A stretch of DNA of 64,000 bases from Scleroderma bovista (lineage: Eukaryota; Basidiomycota; Agaricomycetes; Boletales; Sclerodermataceae). Positions within the stretch are counted from its first letter, which is position 1. Each line of letters begins with the position of its first letter. This document shows, piece after piece, positions 34,761-44,877 of the stretch. Position numbers and translations under genes: made by a program. The stretch spans positions 62,001 through 126,000 of the forward strand of contig JAYMGJ010000251.1 in assembly GCA_037178675.1 (NCBI GenBank), given 5' to 3'. The notes beneath the pieces were generated by a model. The model worked only from the letters and a program-made list of their open reading frames with translations. It had not been told where the DNA came from and made no database searches.

Positions 34761-37700
34761 GCAGCTCCCGGCCCTCCGCACAACCGGTGAGCTGCGTTGA
34801 CTCCGGAAGTGCACCCAAGGAGGCTCGCCTCAACGCGTCCGCTCTTTATGACCCTAATTCCCTTATGCCATATGTTATCCTCTTATCATTTGACTTACCT
34901 AAAACCCGCACACTTGTGGACTCCGGGTCCACACATTGCTTTGTAGATGTACAATTCGCGCACAAAAACAATATCTCCACTTACTCCGTTCCTCCGATTA
35001 CTCTCTGGCTCTTTGACGGTACATCAAACTTTGTAATCACTCAAGCTGTCGATATATCAGTGAAATTCCCCGCATCCGGTGATGTCACCCCTATGACCTT
35101 TTACCTCGCTCCGTTAGACTCTGACTGCTCGATTGTCCTTGGACATAACTGGCTCACCCGCTACAATCCGTTGATTGATTGGGTACTGAGCAGTTTAACA
35201 TTCCGGACTCCTGCAGAAAGTTTGCTAGCGCCCCCGTCGACTCCCTCTCCGGTTCTGTCCGGTAACCCTGTCTCCGGCCTCGTGCCATCTGTCGACACTC
35301 CGGTTTGCACCCCTCCGCACATCTCTCTGATAAACGCAGCCGCATTCGTGCGTGCGTGCAAGTTAGAGGGATCCACCAAATACCAACTTCAGCTGCGTCC
35401 TTCTGACACAGCAAAGGCTCGTTCTTCCTCCGCCTCTACTCCGCCGGACTTGGACGTCGTCCCTCCGGAGTATCGCGATTATGCGGATGTGTTCAGCAAG
35501 GCGAAGGCCTCTGAACTCCCCCCGCATCGCGACTACGACTTGAAGATCGACCTTGAAGAAGGTACCTCCCCTCCTCTGGGAACCCTCTACTCACTGTCTC
35601 CGGTTGAGCTCTCCGCTCTCCGGACTTTCATCGACGAGAATCTTAATACAGGTTTCATCCGCCCTACTGCCTCCTCCCACGCTGCTCCGGTCCTCTTCGT
35701 AAAGAAGAAGGATGGCTCACTTCGCCTCTGCGTTGACTTCCGAGGCCTTAACAAAATTACCAAAAAGGATCGCTATCCACTCCCTCTTATCTCGGACCTT
35801 TTGGACTCTCCCAGCCGTGCCAAAATCTATTCCAAGATCGACCTCCGGCATGCCTACCACCTCGTCCGGATTGCTCCGGGCGATGAATGGAAGACCGCCT
35901 TCCGCACGCGCTATGGGTCTTACGAGTGGTTAGTAATGCCCTTTGGCCTCACTAACGCCCCTGCAGCATTCCAGCGCTTTGTCAACACGATCTTTGCTGA
36001 CATGCTGGATGTCTGCGTCGTCGTATACCTCGACGACATCCTCATCTACTCCGAGGATATGGAGTCCCACCAGCAGCACGTCCAGGAAGTTCTCCGCCGA
36101 CTCCGGTTGCATGGCCTCTTCGCCAAACCGGAGAAATGTGAGTTCCACTCGGACTCGGTAGAGTACCTTGGCTATCGCCTCTCTCCGGACGGTTTGACTA
36201 TGTCTCCGGACAAGATCCAAACCATCTCCGACTGGCCTGAACCTCGAAAGGTAAAGGACATCCAGTCCTTCTTGGGCTTTGCCAATTTCTACCGCCGGTT
36301 CATATTCAACTACTCCGACATCGTGGTCCCTCTTACCCGGCTCACCCGGAAAGACGCTCCTTGGAACTTCTCCGAGGACTGTCGACGTTCCTTCAACGCT
36401 CTCAAACATGCCTTCACCACCGTGCCCATCCTCACCCATTTCATTCCGGATACCCCTATTATTGTGGAAACTGACGCCTCCGACTACGCTGTCGCTGGCA
36501 TCTTGTCTATCACCTGCGCCGACGGAGAGATTCGTCCGGTCGCATACTACTCCCGGACCTTGACTGCTCCGGAGTTAAACTACGACACCCACGATAAGGA
36601 ACTACTTGCTATCTTTGAAGCATTCCGGAACTGGCGCCACTACCTTGAAGGTTCCGCCTCGCCTATAGACGTCGTCACGGACCACAAAAACCTCGAGTAC
36701 TTCTCCACCTCAAAAGTACTGTCCCGCCGGCAAGCCCGGTGGTCTGAATTTCTCTCTCAATTTAATCTTGTCATTCGTTTCCGCCCCGGAAAACTCGGTG
36801 CCAAGCCGGACGCTCTCACTAGACGATGGGACGTCTACCCCAAAGAGGGGGATAGTGGCTACGCCCGGGTTAATCCCCAAAATCTTAGGCCGGTGTTCAC
36901 TCAAGAACAGCTCTCTAACTCTCTTCGCGCTACTTATCTAGAGTTTCCGGTCCTCCGTGCAGTCGCAATCATGGACGTGGAAACACTCCATAGCGACATC
37001 CTCTCCGCACTACCCTCTGATCCCATTGCCCAGGTCCACCTCGCAGATCCACCGGACTCTCGCTGGTCCACAGACGAGGCTGGATTCCTTCGACTAGACG
37101 GTCGCATATACGTACCGGACTTGGATGATCTCCGTCTCCGGGTACTCCGGTATCGACACGATCACCCGCTCGCTGGTCACTTTGGGCAAAACCGGACTCT
37201 AGAGCTAATCCGGCGGGAATATACCTGGCCTGGTCTCAGGACCTTCGTCAAGGACTACGTCCGGTCCTGTACCTCCTGCGCAAGAGCTAAGACACCGCGC
37301 CATAGACCATACGGACTGCTGAAGCAGCTCCCAGTACCGGAGAAGCCCTGGAATTCCATCTCCATGGATTTCATAGAGCAACTCCCTTCATCTACCGGCT
37401 TCACAGCCATCCTGGTCGTGGTAGACCGGCTTTCTAAACAAGCCATTTTCATCCCTACTCACGACACCATCACTAGCCCGGAGCTTGCAAAACTCTTCCT
37501 GCTCCACGTATTCTCCAAGCACGGTGTTCCCGCCCACGTCACCTCAGATCGCGGTACAGAGTTTGTCTCCCACTTCTTCCGGTCACTTGGGAAGGCCCTC
37601 GACATGCGCCTTCACTTCACCTCCGGCTACCACCCGGAGGGCGATGGCCAGACTGAGCGGTCTAACCAGACCCTTGAACAGTACCTCCGGATCTACTGCA

Positions 37701-38446
37701 ACTACCAGCAGGACAACTGGGCGGACCTACTCCCATTGGCGGAGTTCGCATACAACAATGCACCTAGTGCTACCACCGGAGTCTCTCCGTTCTTCGCTAA
37801 CAAGGGCTACCACCCTAACATCTCTGTCTACCCAGAACGTGACATGACCTCCACCAGGGCTCGTGACTACGCAGTCGACCTCGAGTCGCTGCATCAATAC
37901 CTTCGAGAAGAAATGGCCAACGCGCAACTTCGCTACCAAGGTCCAGCTGATGCCAAACGTACTCCGGCACCGGACTTCAAGGTTGGCGACCAAGTATATG
38001 TGAAAGCCAAATACTTCCGGTCTACTCGACCATCCAAAAAGCTATCAGAGAAGAACCTGGGGCCCTACACTATCATCGCGCAAGTAGGCTCCCTCTCTTT
38101 TACGCTCCGTCTTCCAGATTCCATGCGCGCAGTTCACCCCGTCTTCCATGTCTCCCAACTCGAACCGGCCATACCTAATACCATACCAGACCGGCTGCAA
38201 CCTCCTCCGCCACCGGTCGAAGTAGATGGTGAACCGGAGTTCGAGATCTCTGAGATCCTCGACTCCAAGGTTGACCGTCGACGCAGAATGTGCAAGTTGC
38301 TTTACTTGGTACGTTGGTCCGGTTACGAAGGGACTGACGAGGAAACATCTTGGCTTCTCGCCACTGAACTAGGCAACGCTACGGAACTGTTAGAAGATTA
38401 TCATGTCCGGTACCCGGACAAACCCGGACCACTCGCGTCTATGTAA
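34754..38446 (+). CDS. pol: Pol polyprotein of the Gypsy element (protease, RT, RNase H, integrase, chromodomain)
   Basis: It is open in the -1 frame relative to gag; the frame has no ATG nearby, and the part numbered here from GTG 34787 is 1,219 residues. The aspartic protease has TLVDSGSTHCFVD (active DSG at about 45-47). Reverse transcriptase shows LRLCVDFRGLNKITKKDRYP and the catalytic YLDD at 414-417. RNase H begins around ETDASDYAVAGIL (about 562). The integrase zinc region is HDHPLAGHFG...CTSCARAK (about 788-832). The catalytic core has MDFIEQLP, SDRGTEFVSHFF and EGDGQTERSNQ, giving D-D-E at about 861, 922 and 958. A C-terminal chromodomain (FEISEILDSKVDRR; LYLVRWSGYEGTDEETSW; about 1150-1207) probably steers integration to methylated-histone chromatin. 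No internal stop or frameshift is seen. Confidence 0.95.
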   Translation, partial: RVSSSRPSAQPVSCVDSGSAPKEARLNASALYDPNSLMPYVILLSFDLPKTRTLVDSGSTHCFVDVQFAHKNNISTYSVPPITLWLFDGTSNFVITQAVDISVKFPASGDVTPMTFYLAPLDSDCSIVLGHNWLTRYNPLIDWVLSSLTFRTPAESLLAPPSTPSPVLSGNPVSGLVPSVDTPVCTPPHISLINAAAFVRACKLEGSTKYQLQLRPSDTAKARSSSASTPPDLDVVPPEYRDYADVFSKAKASELPPHRDYDLKIDLEEGTSPPLGTLYSLSPVELSALRTFIDENLNTGFIRPTASSHAAPVLFVKKKDGSLRLCVDFRGLNKITKKDRYPLPLISDLLDSPSRAKIYSKIDLRHAYHLVRIAPGDEWKTAFRTRYGSYEWLVMPFGLTNAPAAFQRFVNTIFADMLDVCVVVYLDDILIYSEDMESHQQHVQEVLRRLRLHGLFAKPEKCEFHSDSVEYLGYRLSPDGLTMSPDKIQTISDWPEPRKVKDIQSFLGFANFYRRFIFNYSDIVVPLTRLTRKDAPWNFSEDCRRSFNALKHAFTTVPILTHFIPDTPIIVETDASDYAVAGILSITCADGEIRPVAYYSRTLTAPELNYDTHDKELLAIFEAFRNWRHYLEGSASPIDVVTDHKNLEYFSTSKVLSRRQARWSEFLSQFNLVIRFRPGKLGAKPDALTRRWDVYPKEGDSGYARVNPQNLRPVFTQEQLSNSLRATYLEFPVLRAVAIMDVETLHSDILSALPSDPIAQVHLADPPDSRWSTDEAGFLRLDGRIYVPDLDDLRLRVLRYRHDHPLAGHFGQNRTLELIRREYTWPGLRTFVKDYVRSCTSCARAKTPRHRPYGLLKQLPVPEKPWNSISMDFIEQLPSSTGFTAILVVVDRLSKQAIFIPTHDTITSPELAKLFLLHVFSKHGVPAHVTSDRGTEFVSHFFRSLGKALDMRLHFTSGYHPEGDGQTERSNQTLEQYLRIYCNYQQDNWADLLPLAEFAYNNAPSATTGVSPFFANKGYHPNISVYPERDMTSTRARDYAVDLESLHQYLREEMANAQLRYQGPADAKRTPAPDFKVGDQVYVKAKYFRSTRPSKKLSEKNLGPYTIIAQVGSLSFTLRLPDSMRAVHPVFHVSQLEPAIPNTIPDRLQPPPPPVEVDGEPEFEISEILDSKVDRRRRMCKLLYLVRWSGYEGTDEETSWLLATELGNATELLEDYHVRYPDKPGPLASM

Positions 38447-38614
38447 TAATACTCTCGCTCTCTGTTTCTCTTATCCGTTTCTTTTATCTGTTTCCCCTAT
38501 CTGTTTCACTCTGTCTCTGTAATATCACTCACTCTCAAATCCAGCCACTTTTCTTTATAAACAAAAAAGTCAAACTAATTACACTTTCTATTTACAAAGT
38601 CCGGACCGGACCAC

Positions 38615-39666
38615 TTACTCCGGCACAGCGCCGCCAGGGTTCTCATGCTCCTCTTGGAGCCCCTGGACTTCCTTTTCGACCTCCTCCGGGTCGACCTCCG
38701 CTTCGCTGTCCTCCGACTCCTCGTCTTCGTCCCAGGGCGCCGTAAAAAATCGGCACTCCTCGAGGAAGGTCTCGAGGCCGGCCGTCAGCCGCTCATTTCC
38801 CCTCGCCACCGAGCGAGTGGCATCCGCGACCCGGCGCATCTGCCCGGTCATCTCCTCGACGGCCCCGGTCAGCCTGTCCAGCCGCTCCAGGAACGGTCCA
38901 GGGTCAAACCCGGACCGTTGCCCAGACGGCCCCGGCACCTCGTCGATGACGACCTTGGCGACCGTCTTCTTCTTCTTCCTCTTCTCCCCTCCTCGTGGCG
39001 ACGTCTCGACTGCCTTTCCCTTGCCCTTGTCCACTACCAGACCCGGACCTCCCACCTCCGGCCACTCGCACCGCTCCTTGAGACCGGCGCACTTCATGCA
39101 CGCGCGCTGCTTGGGCTTTTCAGGGTCCCGCTCGCACTTGGCCTTGTGCTTGGCACAACGAACGCACCTGCCAGGAAATTAATGAAAAATCGTAGAAGAA
39201 GATAAAAAGCTGCTTACCGGGCTTCCTCACTCCGGTCACCACTCGGACCTGCCTCTGGCTCCTCCCTCATCCTCTTCTTCGACGCCTCCTGCGCCATCGC
39301 TCTCTGCCTCGCTGCGACCTCTGCAGCCCTTCGCTGCACCTCCGCCCTGTCCTTCTCCGCTTGTTCACGCGCCTGGCGCTCCGCCTCCTCTCTCGCCTTC
39401 TGCTCCGCCTCCGCCTTAGCGCGCTCCGCCTCCTCGCGAGCCCTTGCCTCCGCCTCTTCGCGCGCTCGCTTCTCCGCCTCTTCCTTACGCTGCTTCTCCT
39501 CCCTCTTCACTTGCTTGCGACGACGACGTTCCTTCACCTTGGCGTCGAGGACGTCGGACTCGTCCTCGCTACCGGACTGAAGCTCCGGTGTTGGGGCCTT
39601 CGTCCAATCCCTGGACTCGGTGGCAGCAGAGGCGATGGGGCTGGTGGACTTAGCAGTGTTCGACAT
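38615..39666 (-). CDS. Antisense accessory gene of the Gypsy element: coiled coil plus GAL4-like Zn2Cys6 cluster
   Basis: It lies between pol and the 3' LTR on the opposite strand. Two exons, 39666-39218 and 39167-38615, are joined by a 50-nt GTAAGC...GGCAG intron. The N-terminal part has an Ala/Glu/Arg-rich heptad-like coiled coil (repeats of the AREEAE and KAREEAE type). The intron falls exactly before the cysteine block C-VR-C-AKHKAK-C, an 11-residue spacer, then C-MK-C-AGLKER-C. That spacing (C-x2-C-x6-C-x11-C-x2-C-x6-C) is that of fungal binuclear zinc-cluster DNA-binding domains. A lysine-rich nuclear-targeting stretch (KRKKKKTVAK), a helical region (FLERLDRLTGAVEEMTGQM) and an acidic tail follow. 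The start codon is a choice; an in-frame ATG also occurs at 39747. Function is unknown. Confidence 0.75.
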
Positions 39667-39818
39667 GTTTTGATCGATGGCAGGAAACTGGGGGTAAAAG
39701 GCCAAACCGGTCTGATCTTTATAGGTCCAAATTTCGTACCCAGACAATCACTCCGGACTCCGCATTGTTCTAGGCGACCACACGACAGCCTCATTGGGGC
39801 CTCATGGGTTCGGCCCCT

Positions 39819-39828
39819 AAAAGGGGGA
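39819..39828 (+). other. Polypurine tract of the Gypsy element
   Basis: AAAAGGGGGA lies three bases before the 3' LTR, the expected place and composition for the plus-strand primer. Confidence 0.8.
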
Positions 39829-39831
39829 TAC

Positions 39832-40473
39832 TGTTACGACCATGTCCAACTCCGGGTCCTATCCGGTCACTCCGGTCACTTCGCAGCTTTACAGCTCAAC
39901 TCCGGTCGCCCACCAGTTACTCCGGTCGCGCTCACGCAGATAACCTTCCGTTAAGCACGACCCTTGGTCTATGCTCTATTCGTTCGTTACCACACCTCGC
40001 CGTCAACCCTGCTTGGTCGTGAGTTCTCCGTGTACTTGTTATATCTCCTGCCTTGTATTATTTTCACCGGACCTGATTTATTTTACCCGGACCTGACTTT
40101 ATTTTCATCGGACCTGACCTAGTACTTTCTCCGGTTATCCCTTGTCCGCCCTTTGGGCTGTTTACTTGTCACCGTAAATACTCGACCCTAGTTCTCCGTA
40201 GTATAAGTACCCTGTGCTCCGTCCTGTATACCTCAGTCTGAAATCAACCATAGTCTCTACTCCTGATCTTGCCCGTCTCCGTCTCTGTCTCCGTCTCCCC
40301 TTCTTGACCGGAACCTACGCAAGGGATCAACGCTCGTTGTCCTTAGTCGTTGAATCCAAGCGGTCACCAACTCCGGCCGGACTAATCTCTTGTCCAGCCC
40401 TCTGCCCTCCCCCTTCGTCCGCTTCTGTCCGGACTTGACCGGACCCCCTACCGGAGTAGACCCGGACTTGACA
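39832..40473 (+). repeat. 3' LTR of the Gypsy element
   Basis: It is 642 bp, the same length as the 5' LTR and nearly identical. TTCAC at 40474-40478, the second target-site copy, follows. Confidence 0.95.
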
Positions 40474-41320
40474 TTCACCAAATGGCTGTGGGTTATGTGA
40501 GTCAAGAAGAAGTCTCCCCATACCATTCCACCATACACTCCGCCAATCTTCAGCACATCCTTGGCGGTTTCGACAATCGCTAGCATGTTGCATCACGGGG
40601 GGCTTCTCTGCGACCTCGCGGCGGTAGTCATCCAGAATTGCCTTTGCCTGAACCAGTACAATGTAAACCTCTATGCCCATCTGCTTTCGTTGTTTGTTAC
40701 TAATCGTTGCTAATCGGGTTTCGATAAGTCGGTTGAACCCCGTTGTGAAAAGTTCCCGACTTTGATATTCGACTGCAATACGGACAAGCTCCGCCGCATC
40801 AAAACGATATTGCTTATCTTTGATGCGTTGGATGACAAAGGCACGAGTACGAGTGCACTCGAACTTGCGAGTGAATTCAAGGAAGTCATTGAGCTCTTCG
40901 GGTTCGTACTCGTAATGATCACGGGGACTAGAACGAGTTAATTTAGTTGTTAACGAGCTACACAAGCACTTACCGGCCAAACTTATACTCAACAAACAAG
41001 TCAAAAGCCTTCACCGTCAGATCCGGCAGCCAAATTGGGCACTCGTCGATTGTACCCTCCACTGTTTGTCCACGGGACCCAATGTCAAAAAGGTGCACGA
41101 AAATGTTGGACTCGCCCACCAAAATACCATGGTAGAGTTTGTACAGAGTGTTCTTGACGCGCAAGATATATGTACCATCTTCGAAGTAGAATTCGGGATG
41201 GCGAGTAGCAGGGCCATTGAAGGCCATGGCGAAGATAAGTAAATGGAGAAGGAAAGCAAGGTTTCCAGAATCCAACGTGTCACCTGTCAAACGACTGAAC
41301 CTTTTACCTTTTTCGGACGG

Positions 41321-43420
41321 TGTGAGTCAAAGTGTGTATTTGGGTCGGAGTAATAACCCAAACACAACACCAACAAAGGACTATGAAAAAGTACGAGTGG
41401 TGGTTTACCTCCGCGGTGTCCAGAGAGGATGTGCTGAGGAGGGGGGAAGGGGATCTACACCAACAGGGTGATGCAGACGATGATGCAGGATACTCCTGGG
41501 GTACAGGAGTAATAGAAGACGAAGGGGATAGGGGTCTGGACTCTTCCTAAAGCCTAGGAAGTGTCAAAGCGGGGATTGGGTAGACTGAGACTGAAACAGC
41601 GATACTACACCTAGAGATTGGTGCAGCAAAGGGACAAGGGGGCTCCTGACGTCCAGAAGCAATAGGGGATGAAGGATTGACAGGCTAGACTCCGCTTGAG
41701 CCTAGAGAAAGACTTGGACTTGAATAGATTGGATAAAACTTGAATATCAGAGCCTTTAGACCTTCACTGAAGCCTACAAGACTCAAAGAGCTGAGGGGAT
41801 ACTGACTGAGAGGGACTGAGAGAGGGATAATTTCGTGCAATTGGGTCCTCTTTCACTGGGCTGAGCCCAGGGGTTTAAATACATGGGGGGGCACAGCATT
41901 AAAGTACAAAAAGAGAAGGGAGTAAGCAGAATTTGTCAAGGATTGGTAAGGGATTGGTAAGAGCTTTGTAAGGGGTTTGTAAGCGATCAGTAAGCAAGGG
42001 ATAAGCAGGAATGAGTAAGCATAGGAAGCATGAATAAGCTGCTGAGTAAAGGAATGAGTAAGCTGCATGACAAGATTGATTGGTAAGGGAGTGAGTCATC
42101 AGCTGAGTAATATACCAAAAATGCGAAAGGGATAGAGTAATACTGATGACAAGAGAGCATTAGTAAGCAAGGGATGAGTCACTGCACAGCAGAAGGAGTC
42201 ATTGATGCACAGCCTAAGAAGTTTGATGGGGGGCTGTGTACCATCAGGAATTTGATGGGACAACAATGGGGAAGATCTGGGATTAATAGGGGGATTGATC
42301 CGAGACAAAACAGCCACAAGAAGGGTACCAGGGGTCCAGAGGTCTTTTTGGGGGGTCAGCATACACTAAGGTATAGTGCATGTGTTCTAGCGCCGCTGAA
42401 GCGCAACCATGGGCTCCCTTGACGAGCTCTCTTCTGGGAAAGAACGAGAGAGGGTTCTTCTTCCTAATAGCACTATAAAGTGGGGGGAATAACTGTCATG
42501 GTGCTGGGGGACGTCGTCTGAAAGTAGGGAAGCGGATAGAGTATTGAATTCGACGCATCCAGGGAAGCGAGACGAACGACAGAGGAAGATGGACATGGCA
42601 AGTATCTGGGAGGAAGGGACCATAGGCTGAGGGCTCAGGGGACACAGAGACGACCAGAGAAGACTTCTCAAGCTTGACAATAGACCTAAGATGACCAAAG
42701 TACGTCCTTGACGCAGGACTGACGAGGAGAACGCGCTGACCGAGAACGAGAGGGACTGAGGGAGCAGGCTGGGAAGATATGTGCCAGGCAGTGCACGGGA
42801 ACTCTGGGAGAGGCTGTCCTAAGAGCAGGACATAGTGGAGATCTGCAGCAATAGCGGAGAAATGATCCAGAGAAAATACGGACTCCATAGTGAGCGATGA
42901 AGCGAACATCTGGATTGCGGGGGGAATATCTCCGTGGGAAATGAACGGATTTGCGTCGGAACTTGACAGGCAGATAGACCACGTTCTAGGCTCTCTGATG
43001 GTATAGTCACGTGCCTGATAGCTTCAGAAACGACGGAGCTATTCAAAATATCGGAATGCCGGCACTGGGCGCCTAAAAATGACATTTGGGCGCTAAAAAT
43101 CATTTCTTCTCTTTCTCCTTCGTTTCTCCATCAATTCTTCAGCTTCTTTGATCGTTCTGGTATGGGAGTTGGACTGCAGATGTGTGCATTCCTTTCTCAT
43201 ACCACAATTGACGTTATTCCTTCAGTTTCTTCTGCTTCTTGGCGGTTCTCGTGCGATAGATGACTGTCTGCATTGGCATTCATCTCTCGCATCAGGATAG
43301 TTGTCTTGTGCGATAGATGGCTACGATGAGGGTCCGTCGTGCTTATCCTTCGCATAAGGATCATTCGATATAGGCGTTATCTTCCATGTTCACTGTACCA
43401 AACCTGTTTGGTGCGTGACA
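41321..43420 (-). mobile_element. LTR-like element B, probable solo LTR, inverted copy of element A
   Basis: It is 2,100 bp and the reverse complement of 29443-31542. Every matched landmark gives the same coordinate sum (72,863), so there is no net indel. Ends in element orientation are TGTCACGC and GACTCACA. ACGG directly precedes (41317-41320) and follows (43421-43424), a 4-bp target duplication different from that of copy A. It lies 94 bp upstream of the ATG of the split BTB gene and so probably displaces its promoter. Confidence 0.72.
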
Positions 43421-43790
43421 ACGGCGATGGCCCCAGCGCCAGCACGCACGCACGCTGCGATGCGACCACCGCCACCACCAGCGTGACAATGATGACCCCA
43501 GCGTCAGCACGCACGCACGCTGTGACGGAACCACCAGCATCACCAGCATCGGCGTGATGCGCATGCACACTGTGATGCGACCACAACCACCGGCGTCGAC
43601 GACCCCAGCGCCAGCACGCACACATGCTGCGACGCGACAACCACCACCGGTGTCGACGACAACGACAGTGACGACCCCAGCACCAGCACGCGCACTGCGG
43701 CGCGACCACCACCACAGCCCGAGCACCAGCACCAGCCGTTCACGAACCCTGACCACGACTATCACGCCTCTAGTATTAATTATCATAATA
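43421..43790. repeat. GC-rich degenerate minisatellite
   Basis: Diverged tandem copies of a unit resembling CCAGCGCCAGCACGCACGCA followed by TGCGATGCGACCACCACC, with units of roughly 50-60 bp and about six repeats. Open frames through it (Thr/Ala/Pro-rich or Cys/Val/Gly-rich) are composition artefacts. Confidence 0.75.
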
Positions 43791-44140
43791 TAGGATATGC
43801 AATGCAATACAGTTGGCTACAGTATAATGGCAGTGGGATACAGATAGGTCACAGTGTGACAGAGTGATACAGATCGACGACATGGTGCGACAGCATGGTA
43901 CAATGGGCACAGTATACGAGTCTATCTATATTAGGTATGGTGTGTACAGGACCCGAGATCGTGTCGCGATCTGTACAGCGCTGTCACAGCGCTGTACAAA
44001 TGGGGACCCATCTGTATCACTGTGGGGACTGTAGGTGGCTGTACAGCTCGGCACAGCAACTTATGGTTTTGCTGATGCAGCTCTGCATTTCATGTCACCA
44101 TAAAAGCCAACTTTGCTGACAAACCCTCCCACTACATCAC
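43791..44140. other. ACAG-rich simple sequence
   Basis: Loosely repeated words such as ATACAG, GTCACAG and GTACAGCGCTG occur at 43805-44050, including the near-palindrome CAGCGCTGTCACAGCGCTG. There is no gene. Confidence 0.5.
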
Positions 44141-44560
44141 CGAAACATATCATCTTTTTGACTTTCCTGATCTTCTCCGGATGTATATTGATACCAGGCC
44201 CGGCGATGTCTCATACTTGCACGGCCGTCTACTCAAAGGGTGGAACAAGTTCTGACTGCAATCGCAATCACGTTTGCATCCACTCAACATCATGCCAAGC
44301 CAGCAAGTCCAAGCGCTTTCACCTTCCGAAGAATTTCCCTTTGGCAAATGTGACACTGTATTAGTCAATTATACTCCCCCAACGGGAATTTCGAGTGAGT
44401 TCTCTGTCCATTATGTGGTAGCATTCACACTTAGCCTATTCCCCTACTTTTCAGCGGTTGTTGTCGCTCAAGTACAGGCTATATTTGCCTTCTCATCAAG
44501 GGGTTCAACCCTTCCCCCTGATCTTTCCCACCTCAGGCACTACCTTTCGGGAGCAATAGA
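44141..44560 (+). pseudogene. Possible C-terminal remnant of a transposase (Plavaka-like?)
   Basis: Fragments RMYIDTRPGDVSYLHGRLL, SEEFPFGKCDTVLVNYTPP and, after a plausible intron, VVVAQVQAIFAFSS resemble the C-terminal cargo-like region seen in Plavaka/CACTA-type transposases of basidiomycetes. Stops interrupt it and no catalytic part is present. The assignment rests on pattern memory only. Confidence 0.3.
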
Positions 44561-44877
44561 GGTCATTTAGATAGGGTTCTTTTGCCGTGAAGAACCGGTC
44601 TCGCAGACCAACCATCCGCACCGGCAACTTCCGAATCGGTTCTAAAGATAGCGTGGGACGTTGGCGCTTCTTCCGCACCCTTCCTCGCACCTCCACGCAT
44701 GCTCACCACCATCCATCGACGATCTACGTGCCCTCTGGCCGTGCTCCGTCCAGTCCTTCCCTCCTCTGCAGAGCATCCTCGGTGCTGTTGGCGGCCCTTT
44801 ACATCCGCGATGTACCTTATCTATAACCTTCGGTGCGTTCCCTTCTCTTTTTCCATCTCGATTACTTTTTCTCTGCT

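Larger units (their letters stand above)
32605..40473 (+). mobile_element. Complete chromodomain Ty3/Gypsy LTR retrotransposon, 7,869 bp
   Basis: Two 642-bp LTRs flank gag, pol and an antisense gene. LTR ends are TGTTACGACC and GGACTTGACA. I notice only two mismatches between the LTRs: one A/G in the CTGTRCTCCG segment and one T/C in CAACGCTYGTTG. The TTCAC duplication is intact and both major reading frames are open, so this is a recent and potentially active copy. It sits in the last coding exon of a BTB gene. Domain order protease-RT-RNase H-integrase-chromodomain places it among the chromoviruses (Metaviridae-type transposons of fungi). Confidence 0.97.
32438..41227 (-). pseudogene. BTB/POZ-domain gene split by a Gypsy retrotransposon
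   Basis: The gene starts at ATG 41227 (MAFNGPATRHPEFYFEDG). Exon 1 runs to about 40971 and holds the BTB fold (YILRVKNTLYKLYHGIL; FVHLFDIGSRG; IWLPDLTVKAFDLFVEYKFG). Exon 2 starts near 40925 (HYEYEPEELNDFLEFTRKF, then RTRAFVIQRI) and reads to 40474, where it meets the 3' LTR inside HNPQPFGE. The same frame resumes immediately left of the element at 32604 (ALKRFKCLQFGRVGDAC) and ends RDHLMAKLIPK at TAG 32438-32440. Without the 7,869-bp insertion plus one TTCAC copy the exon is open throughout. BTB domains mediate dimerisation, often for transcription factors or ubiquitin-ligase adaptors; the role of this fungal family is unknown. Confidence 0.85.

Noticed and set aside
35930..36439. Long minus-strand frame inside pol (and similar shadows at 37727-37993 and 33578-33922)
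   Set aside because: These are antisense shadows of gag and pol in GC-rich codons. They lack the splice and motif support shown by the antisense gene at 38615-39666.
29443..43420. Reading the whole 14-kb structure as one transposon with 2.1-kb terminal inverted repeats
   Set aside because: Each arm has its own different 4-bp target duplication (CCGC, ACGG) at both of its ends, which points to two separate insertions.
43361..43807. Cys/Val/Gly-rich frame of 148 codons on the minus strand
   Set aside because: It is produced by the GC-rich minisatellite; alternating CGCACG and CCACCA words keep several frames open.
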